Source of the DNA: Suttonella ornithocola
GTDB taxonomy: Bacteria > Pseudomonadota > Gammaproteobacteria > Cardiobacteriales > Cardiobacteriaceae
NCBI RefSeq assembly: GCF_001889065.1
Contig: NZ_LWHB01000049.1
Location: forward strand, 1-24,252
DNA: 24,252 bases
Direction: 5' to 3'
Under the pieces are notes generated by a model. That model saw nothing but the letters and a program-made list of their open reading frames with translations. It made no database searches and had not been told where the DNA came from. Below, one piece after another: positions 17,954 through 24,252 of the stretch; position 1 is the first letter of the stretch, and each line of letters opens with the position of its first letter. The position numbers and the translations under genes are program-made.

Positions 17954-18445
17954 ATGAAAAAAATCCGTCGTTTTGCTTTTGAAGCATTAAAAGCACTTAT
18001 TGTCTTTTTGCTGATTTATTTTGTCGTGAATTGGTGGCGGCAACCCGTACAACCAGCTGAACCGCAATTACAATTAACGGATTATCAAGGTCAGTTGGTT
18101 GATATTGCGGCACTGAGTCAGGATAAACCGGTTTTAATCTATTTTTGGGGAAGTTGGTGTGGCATTTGTCGCTATATGAGTCCAAAAATTCAACAATTAA
18201 AATCTGATGGCTATGAGGTGGTGACGATTGCTGTTCAATCGGGCGATAATCCATCGGTCGCTAAGTATCTACAAGAACATCATTATGACTTTACAACGAT
18301 TAATGATGAGCAAGGGAAGATTTTTCAAGATTGGCAGGGTAGGGTTACGCCATCTTATGTGATTTTAAAACAAGGGCAACTAAAGCAAGGATTAAGTGGG
18401 CTACAGCCTTTGTGGAGCTTAAAACTAAGGCTTTGGTTGCATTAA
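17954..18445 (+). CDS. Membrane-anchored thioredoxin-like protein (ScsD/TlpA type)
   Basis: This 163-residue protein has an N-terminal membrane anchor (about 8-27) followed by a periplasmic thioredoxin fold. The redox centre is WGSWCGICR (C69, C72), and the cis-proline loop reads RVTPSYVIL. The CGIC form and the overall layout resemble ScsD, linked to copper tolerance, and other TlpA/DsbE-like reductases. It probably reduces or oxidises disulfides in the periplasm; the partner is unknown. It begins ten bases after metZ on the same strand and is probably the last gene of the operon, although I see no clear terminator after it. Confidence 0.85.
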   Translation: MKKIRRFAFEALKALIVFLLIYFVVNWWRQPVQPAEPQLQLTDYQGQLVDIAALSQDKPVLIYFWGSWCGICRYMSPKIQQLKSDGYEVVTIAVQSGDNPSVAKYLQEHHYDFTTINDEQGKIFQDWQGRVTPSYVILKQGQLKQGLSGLQPLWSLKLRLWLH

Positions 18446-18513
18446 ATTTCTTTATAAACTCAATTGCTGTCGGTTTTTTGTCAGGTACTGTTGTGTTCAT
18501 TTCTCCTTTAAAC

Positions 18514-18532
18514 TGACAAACTTAGCTTGTCA
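18514..18532. promoter_or_regulatory. Perfect dyad upstream of the XRE regulator
   Basis: TGACAA-ACTTAGC-TTGTCA is a 6-bp perfect inverted repeat, 20 bases before the regulator ATG. The left arm overlaps a CTGACA that could serve as a -35 hexamer. XRE-type proteins often bind such a site over their own promoter, so an autoregulatory operator is plausible but unproven. Confidence 0.4.
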
Positions 18533-18551
18533 TTAATTAAACGGAATAATC

Positions 18552-19031
18552 ATGCAAACAAAACTTAAGGCTATGCGAGAGGCGCGAGGTTGGTCGCAAG
18601 AGAAGTTAGCTGAAATGGCTGGTTTAAGCACTCGTACTATTCAGCGCATTGAAAGTGGGCAAAGAGTAGGGCTAGAGTCTTGGTTAGCATTGGCCGCTGT
18701 TTTTGAAATGACAGTTCAGAATTTACAAGGAGCGACAATGAACGAAGAAAACAAAATTGGTCATTTAACATCAGAAGAGCAACAAATCCTCAATACTGTT
18801 CGTCAGCAAAGAAATTTTTATCTTCACTTGAGCAAATATATAGTGATTATCTTATTTCTATTGGTTATTAATTTATTGACCTCACCGCATTATTTATGGG
18901 TAGGTTGGGTTGCTTTTGGATGGGGTGTCGGTTTAGCGTGTCGAGCTTTCTTCATTTTTAGTCCATGGAAATGGTTTGATGATGAATGGGAGCGTAGAGA
19001 AGTTGAAAAAAGAATTGGTAGGAGACTATAG
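18552..19031 (+). CDS. XRE-family regulator with membrane 2TM domain
   Basis: The 159 residues start with a helix-turn-helix (about 4-58): LKAMREARGWSQEKLAEMAG and STRTIQRIESGQ. A short linker leads to a C-terminal 2TM domain (about 85-155): two hydrophobic segments, YIVIILFLLVINLLT and a Trp/Gly-rich second one, then FDDEWERREVEKRIGRR. This pairing is known from membrane-tethered transcription factors. The ligand and targets are unknown. GGAA lies before the ATG. It stands alone between the trp/met operon and the sialic-acid genes, with a possible operator in front and a palindromic repeat behind. Confidence 0.88.
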   Translation: MQTKLKAMREARGWSQEKLAEMAGLSTRTIQRIESGQRVGLESWLALAAVFEMTVQNLQGATMNEENKIGHLTSEEQQILNTVRQQRNFYLHLSKYIVIILFLLVINLLTSPHYLWVGWVAFGWGVGLACRAFFIFSPWKWFDDEWERREVEKRIGRRL

Positions 19032-19068
19032 ATAAATTCCCTAAAAAAAGCATACAGAGATAGGTACA

Positions 19069-19159
19069 TTAAGAGCCGCTGATTAACTCGCAAAACAGAA
19101 ATGTCTATGATTTAATTCGAAAATCAATCAGACAAACGAGTTAATCAGCGTGTCCTTAA
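19069..19159. repeat. Long palindromic element after the XRE gene, MITE-like
   Basis: The perfect 14-base inverted repeat CGCTGATTAACTCG (19077-19090) and CGAGTTAATCAGCG (19137-19150) is flanked by outer TTAAG (19069-19073) and CTTAA (19155-19159). Inner matches TGTCT/AGACA and TGATTT/AAATCA extend the dyad, so some 90 bases fold into one imperfect hairpin. There is no reading frame inside. It may be a non-autonomous transposable repeat or a structured 3' region. No T-run follows, so a simple terminator is unlikely. Confidence 0.6.
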
Positions 19160-19208
19160 GAATAGAAAAAATATTATTTGTTTTCCGTATGTAGGCGTCT
19201 TGTTAAAT

Positions 19209-19239
19209 AAAAAGCCGCACATAAAATGCACGGCTTTTT
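19209..19239 (-). terminator. Rho-independent terminator of the sialic-acid operon
   Basis: AAAAAGCCG and CGGCTTTTT form a 9-bp stem, with a short inner CAT/ATG pairing in the loop. The minus-strand reading ends in a T-run, 18 bases after the nanK stop. The symmetry means it could also stop transcription arriving from the XRE side. Confidence 0.85.
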
Positions 19240-19257
19240 ATTTCAGCAATGAACAAA

Positions 19258-20136
19258 TTATGATTGGCTTTGTAAGAAATGTCTAAGCGCACCAATCATA
19301 CCGGCAGAATTGCCCAATTCTGCGCAAACAATTTTTTTAGGCATGAGATAAGGACGAATAATACGACGCTCTAAGGCAGCACGTAATTTAGGTTCAATCA
19401 CTTGTTTTTGCTGTGCAATCCCACCGCCAACAATAATGGTTTCTGGCGCAAATAAATAGATGGCAGAAAAGAGTCCTGTGGCAATATTTTCAATAAGTTG
19501 GTCAATCACTTCGTTAGCCATTGTTTCACCGTCTGCGGCACGAGCAAAGATGATTTTTCCATTGGCTTTTTCGCCTGTTTTTTCTTCATACATCCGTACT
19601 AAAGCGGTTGTTGAAGCAGTCAATTCATAAATATCACCCTTTGGAGGGACTGGAATAAAGCCGATTTCACCCGCAGCATAGTTATGGCCATGCCAGAGCT
19701 TACCATCCATGAGTAAAGCACCGCCAACGCCTGTGCCAACAGTAATACAAATCACGCTACGGCTGTCTTTGGCAGCACCTAACCAACTTTCTCCAAGCGC
19801 AGCGCAATTAACGTCATTTTCAGCGGTGCAAGGCACACCACAGGCTTGTTCAATGCTTTTTTTTAGCTCAGTGCCTGCATAGCCGGGAATGGTTGGTCCA
19901 GCCGCCATGACTTTCCCTTCTATTGGATGAATAATGGCAGCACTGGAAATTGCCACGCCTTTAATCGAATGCGTTTCTTGGACTTTTTTCGCTAAAGCAA
20001 CAATTTGTTCGGCAATGGTATTGCCTGTTTGATTAACTTGGGTTGGTTGCTCTGGAAAGGTTTCAATAGCTTCACCGTCTTCGCGATAAAGTGCGGATTT
20101 GATGCTGGTGCCACCGATGTCAATGGTTAAAATCAT
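19258..20136 (-). CDS. nanK: ROK-family sugar kinase, probable N-acetylmannosamine kinase, no zinc motif
   Basis: In a sialic-acid operon this kinase should phosphorylate N-acetylmannosamine with ATP. The 292 residues have the ROK core: TIDIGGTSIKSAL (4-16), catalytic Asp108 in AENDVNCAALGE, ITVGTGVGGALL and late TIIVGGGIAQQ. The zinc loop of most ROK kinases (CxCGxxGCxE) is absent: after NYAAGEIGF the chain reads PVPPKGDIYELTASTTAL with no cysteines. Zinc-free NanK proteins have been described in other bacteria, to my recollection in Fusobacterium. GAGAG before the ATG supports the start, 24 bases after the regulator gene. Another hexose substrate is possible; operon context is the main support for the name. 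Confidence 0.82.
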   Translation of the reverse strand: MILTIDIGGTSIKSALYREDGEAIETFPEQPTQVNQTGNTIAEQIVALAKKVQETHSIKGVAISSAAIIHPIEGKVMAAGPTIPGYAGTELKKSIEQACGVPCTAENDVNCAALGESWLGAAKDSRSVICITVGTGVGGALLMDGKLWHGHNYAAGEIGFIPVPPKGDIYELTASTTALVRMYEEKTGEKANGKIIFARAADGETMANEVIDQLIENIATGLFSAIYLFAPETIIVGGGIAQQKQVIEPKLRAALERRIIRPYLMPKKIVCAELGNSAGMIGALRHFLQSQS

Positions 20137-20160
20137 AGATATTCTCTCTTTTTAGTCATG

Positions 20161-20970
20161 CTAACCTTTAATGGCATTATACGTTTTCTGCCAAATTCTA
20201 TCGTAATACATTGGATTTTTTCGGATTATGTCGGCATAAAGCATGTCTAAAACCACTAATACAGGGAATTGTGGTGAAATAAGTCTACCATGTTCGAGTT
20301 GGTTTTTTTTCGCAATAAGTTGGACTTCATCGCAATATTGGCTAAAACTTTTATCGTTGTTAGCGGTAAATAATAAGATTTGCGCACCATTTTCTTTAGC
20401 AGCTTTTAGAGTATCGATGATGATAGGTGTTTGTCCGCTGATGCTAATGCCTATCATTAGACTGTCTTCATTGGCTAATGCACCACTGATGCGAATATGG
20501 TCATCATCAACAATTGCTTCGCAAAAAATACCGATTCGTTTGTAGCGAAAATGCATTTCTCTTGCCACCATTCCGCTACTGCCTTTGCCAATGATACTAA
20601 TTTTTTTACCAGCAGTAATCATTTGCGCAAGGCGATGAATTTGCGACATATTGACAATAGAGTAAGTCTTGTTCAAGAGTTCTTGATAGCTGGCTAAAAT
20701 TGGCTGGATATGTGGTTCGCTATCGGGACTGGTTGGCGGTTGATAGGCATAAGCAAAGGAGCGATAGCCTTTAAATCCACATTTTTGGGCAAAGCGCGTT
20801 AGGCTAGCTTCGGAAACGTTTAGTTTATTAGCAATCACTTTAGCAGAGAGGTCATCGTTTGGCGTGCAATCGCGAATGAAGTATTGCGCGATGATATTTT
20901 CAGCTTTGGTGAAACTGTCTAGTTTGGCTTCTATTAATGGAATAATGCTTTTTTCGTAGGATTGGCTCAT
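20161..20970 (-). CDS. siaR: RpiR/MurR-family transcriptional regulator, SiaR-like
   Basis: The 269-residue protein has an N-terminal RpiR-type helix-turn-helix (about 1-75; SAKVIANKLNVSEASLTRFA and CGFKGYRSFAY). A C-terminal SIS sugar-phosphate domain follows (about 115-250; ISIIGKGSSGMVAREMHFRY and MIGISISGQTPIII). In Haemophilus the equivalent SiaR controls the sialic-acid genes and responds to an amino-sugar phosphate. The same role is inferred from the operon. Its ATG overlaps the nanQ stop by four bases (ATGA). The DNA it would bind lies upstream of siaP, beyond the window. Confidence 0.87.
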   Translation of the reverse strand: MSQSYEKSIIPLIEAKLDSFTKAENIIAQYFIRDCTPNDDLSAKVIANKLNVSEASLTRFAQKCGFKGYRSFAYAYQPPTSPDSEPHIQPILASYQELLNKTYSIVNMSQIHRLAQMITAGKKISIIGKGSSGMVAREMHFRYKRIGIFCEAIVDDDHIRISGALANEDSLMIGISISGQTPIIIDTLKAAKENGAQILLFTANNDKSFSQYCDEVQLIAKKNQLEHGRLISPQFPVLVVLDMLYADIIRKNPMYYDRIWQKTYNAIKG

Positions 20971-21422
20971 GGCTTTATTAGGCGTTTAAATACGGCTTTA
21001 CGAATTTTTTGGGGTTTTTCTACTATTAGCCCCGTTTGATGTGCATCTTCTGGTGCAAAAATTGCTAGCTCGTCAGGGGTGAGTAGAAAGCGCGTTTGTG
21101 CTTTTGTTTGTTGCGCAATCGGTAAGTAATCTGTTTCGCTTTGATATTCTCCTGTTTCTACAGTCGGTAAAAAGGCTTGGCAAACGGTTTCTTGTCCTTC
21201 CAATACGAGGTGGATATCTAGGTATTTTTGATGCGCTTCCCAAATGCGCGCTTCTGACTCCGCCGTCGTATAGTGGAAGATATTAACATAAAATGTTTCT
21301 CCGTTAATGAGATGGCTACCATTTGGCAGTTTGGAGAGGTCTGTCTGAGCCAAATAATCTAAGACTTGTTTTGCAGCTTGGCTAATAAAGCAAGGCGGTT
21401 GATGACGATAAATGAGTTCCAT
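20967..21422 (-). CDS. nanQ: YhcH/YjgK/YiaL family protein, probable N-acetylneuraminate anomerase
   Basis: The 151 residues match the YhcH family: GETFYVNIFHYTT, EAHQKYLDIHLVLEGQE and FAPEDAHQTGL. The conserved His/Glu residues (H64, H71, E75, H128) are arranged as in its cupin-like metal site. E. coli YhcH (NanQ) speeds opening of the cyclic alpha form of N-acetylneuraminate so that the lyase can use it. The location between the transporter and the regulator, eight bases after siaQM and overlapping siaR, fits this role. Homologues also occur with other sugar pathways, so the name rests partly on context. Confidence 0.87.
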   Translation of the reverse strand: MELIYRHQPPCFISQAAKQVLDYLAQTDLSKLPNGSHLINGETFYVNIFHYTTAESEARIWEAHQKYLDIHLVLEGQETVCQAFLPTVETGEYQSETDYLPIAQQTKAQTRFLLTPDELAIFAPEDAHQTGLIVEKPQKIRKAVFKRLIKP

Positions 21423-21430
21423 AGGTATCC

Positions 21431-23284
21431 TTAGCGCATAATAAAGTTGGGTAAAAAGGTAACGATTTGTGGGAAAATCGTAAGTATAACAAGGGTAATA
21501 AAGATTGGAATAATAAAGGGTATCGCACCTTTCGTCACGGTAGAAACCGGCATTTTTCCAACTCTTGCGACCACAAATAGTGCCATGCCCATCGGTGGCG
21601 TTAGAATTCCAATCATCATGTTTAAGGTGGTCATCACGCCGAAGAAGATAAGGTCAATATTAAATTGTGCCGCTACGGGAATAAGCATAGGAAGGACGAG
21701 GAATTGGAGCGCTAAGGCATCAATGAACATTCCTAAGAATAGTAATAGTAGGTTAATCATGATGAGTACCATCAATGGCGAGTCGGCAAATGCCATAAAT
21801 CCATTGGCAATTTTGATGGCAATTTGTTCGCGGGCAATCATATCGCCGAAAAAGGTCACGGTCATCACCATTAAAACGGTTACTCCACTAATGGCTAATG
21901 CTTCTACGCAGTTTGCAAAGAGCGCGCTAAAGGTAAGCTCTTTATAGATAAACATGCCGAGGATAACCGCATATAGTGCGGCAAAGGCAGCGGCTTCGGT
22001 TGGCGTAAAGATTCCACTAAAGATGCCACCGATAATTAGGAGTGGGGTAAGTACTGCCCAAAAGGCTTCCCGAAATGCTTTGATACGCTCGGCACGGCTA
22101 GCTTTTGGCGCGCGTGGGTAACCGCGTTTTTTACAGATGGCGTAGTTCATGGTCATTAACGCAATGGTTAGTATGACACCAGGAATAAAGCCAGCAAGGA
22201 ATAGTTCGGCAATGGATTGATTGGCGATAACGCCATAGATAATCATAGCGATTGATGGCGGAACAAGTGGACCAATGATGCAGGATGCAGCCGTTAATCC
22301 GCCACAGAGGTCGTCTTCATAACCAGCATCGCGCATGGCTTTTATTTCCATTTGCCCAAGCCCGCCAGCATCTGCAAGCGCTGAGCCGCTCATACCAGAG
22401 AAGATAAGGCTTGCCGATACGTTAACGTGTCCTAATCCGCCAGTATAGTGTCCAAAAAGGGTTTTGGCGAAGGAAAAGATGCGTGTAGTGATGCCAGCGC
22501 TATTCATCAGTAAGCCAGTTAGTATAAAGAAGGGCACACTTAGTAAGCTAAAGCTATTGACGCTATCTACTAATTTGGCGGCGGCAAAGTTCGCAACGCC
22601 CCAACGAGTCATAGAAAAGTAGAGAACGGTAGCAATAAAGAGTGACCAGCCAACAGGGACACCAAAAAACATCATGAGTAACCATAAGCCAAGCACGATG
22701 TATATGGCGATACTGCCGAGTTTAGTGTATTGGCTAATGCGTAGCGCTTTGAAGATTTCTGGTTGCCATAGAATGAGAGCAATGAGAATGACGCTGGCAA
22801 TAATATAAATAGGAGAGGGGATTAAGCTTAGTTTGTCTTTTGTGTTTTGGTATTGCGCTTGGATAAAGCGTAGGAGCATGATTGCTGAACCGATAGGCAA
22901 GGCAAGATACAGCCATTTAACGGATATGCCAAGCGTAACGATTAAATCATTGGGTGTACGGGCAGCTTTTTGATAGAGTTTTAGTCCAAAGTAAAAAAGC
23001 AAAATGATGCTGATAAAGATAAGCAGTTGGACAAGGGTAAAGACGCTGCGTTGGAGTCGAGGCGAAAGTCTATTGGTAATAAAGTCGATAAAAACGTGTT
23101 GTTGAGAGCGGATACCCATGCTAACGCCAAGCATGGCAACATAAACGAAGATAAGTCGTGCTAACTCTTCGCTCCAAGAAAGCGGATGGATATAGCGTGC
23201 GGTAATTTGCATTATCAAGATGATAAACATAAGCAAAAAGCCGATACCGCCTATCCATTTTTCAAATTGGTTAATTGCTTTCAT
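21431..23284 (-). CDS. siaQM: Sialic acid TRAP transporter, fused small and large membrane subunits
   Basis: A 617-residue fusion of DctQ (about 1-155, four membrane segments, with [20 protein letters not shown]) and DctM (about 190-617). The DctM part shows [36 protein letters not shown] and [14 protein letters not shown]. The length and fusion match Haemophilus influenzae SiaQM (SiaT). With SiaP it imports sialic acid driven by the sodium gradient. AGGAGG six bases before the ATG is a strong ribosome site. The gene follows siaP after 126 bases that contain a hairpin, and it runs directly into nanQ. Confidence 0.95.
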   Translation of the reverse strand: MKAINQFEKWIGGIGFLLMFIILIMQITARYIHPLSWSEELARLIFVYVAMLGVSMGIRSQQHVFIDFITNRLSPRLQRSVFTLVQLLIFISIILLFYFGLKLYQKAARTPNDLIVTLGISVKWLYLALPIGSAIMLLRFIQAQYQNTKDKLSLIPSPIYIIASVILIALILWQPEIFKALRISQYTKLGSIAIYIVLGLWLLMMFFGVPVGWSLFIATVLYFSMTRWGVANFAAAKLVDSVNSFSLLSVPFFILTGLLMNSAGITTRIFSFAKTLFGHYTGGLGHVNVSASLIFSGMSGSALADAGGLGQMEIKAMRDAGYEDDLCGGLTAASCIIGPLVPPSIAMIIYGVIANQSIAELFLAGFIPGVILTIALMTMNYAICKKRGYPRAPKASRAERIKAFREAFWAVLTPLLIIGGIFSGIFTPTEAAAFAALYAVILGMFIYKELTFSALFANCVEALAISGVTVLMVMTVTFFGDMIAREQIAIKIANGFMAFADSPLMVLIMINLLLLFLGMFIDALALQFLVLPMLIPVAAQFNIDLIFFGVMTTLNMMIGILTPPMGMALFVVARVGKMPVSTVTKGAIPFIIPIFITLVILTIFPQIVTFLPNFIMR

Positions 23285-23383
23285 GGGCGCCTCCTCGTTT
23301 TCGATGTTGTTGTTTTACCTATAAGTCGCTCAGAACGGTGTGAGTAACCGCTTTTATCAAGAGTTTGTAAAGAAAGTAAGTAT

Positions 23384-23402
23384 TGAGGGGCGAAGCCCCT
23401 CA
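23384..23402 (-). other. Stem-loop between siaP and siaQM
   Basis: TGAGGGGC-GAA-GCCCCTCA is an 8-bp perfect GC-rich stem with a three-base loop, eight bases after the siaP stop. There is no T-run on the minus strand (AATACTTAC follows). It is therefore more likely a processing or RNA-stabilising hairpin than a full terminator. Confidence 0.6.
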
Positions 23403-23410
23403 GTCAGTGA

Positions 23411-24252
<842 letters not shown>

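Overview
The window looks like chromosomal DNA of a host-associated gammaproteobacterium of moderate to low GC content. The housekeeping genes have their closest familiar relatives in that class: nadK next to recN, and a trpF-trpB-trpA-accD-folC-dedD-cvpA-metZ string. A sialic-acid uptake operon very like that of Haemophilus sits beside them. The mixture of a Pseudomonas-type trpF/accD/folC/metZ string with a Haemophilus-type SiaPQM system suggests a mucosal commensal, possibly in the Cardiobacteriaceae (Cardiobacterium/Suttonella). That placement is inference and was not tested by any search.

Layout. Positions 1-830 hold the right-hand part of an IS630-family insertion sequence whose transposase is broken. 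Next come a short palindromic element (874-981) with IS630-like ends and a small GNAT acetyltransferase. From 1503 to 5603 the minus strand carries an AnsB-type asparaginase without signal peptide, recN, nadK and the fluoride channel crcB. The plus-strand cca gene (5656-6771) encodes a CCA-adding enzyme without an HD phosphohydrolase motif. From 6724 to 9643 the minus strand carries a decayed 3' fragment of an SLC13-type permease, a conspicuously AT-rich acyltransferase-3 gene that is probably a recent arrival, purN and an MscS-type channel. An IalB-family exported protein follows, on the minus strand and ending in a clear terminator.

From 10286 a candidate promoter drives the long plus-strand operon trpF-trpB-trpA-accD-folC-SPOR protein-cvpA-metZ-thioredoxin-like protein. 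Most junctions overlap or are nearly contiguous. The purF gene usually found between cvpA and metZ is absent. A membrane-linked XRE regulator (2TM domain) follows, then a ~90-bp palindromic repeat.

From 19209 to the right edge the minus strand reads siaP (5' end beyond the window), siaQM, nanQ, an RpiR-type regulator and nanK, ending in a terminator. Together they import sialic acid by a TRAP transporter, open its ring form, phosphorylate N-acetylmannosamine and control the pathway. The lyase (nanA) and epimerase (nanE) are not in the window. No gene-free stretch exceeds 300 bases. I found no CRISPR array, tRNA or rRNA. No wholly undescribed system stands out; the most informative oddities are the two palindromic elements, the HD-less Cca, the zinc-less ROK kinase and the transporter remnant beside an AT-rich gene.
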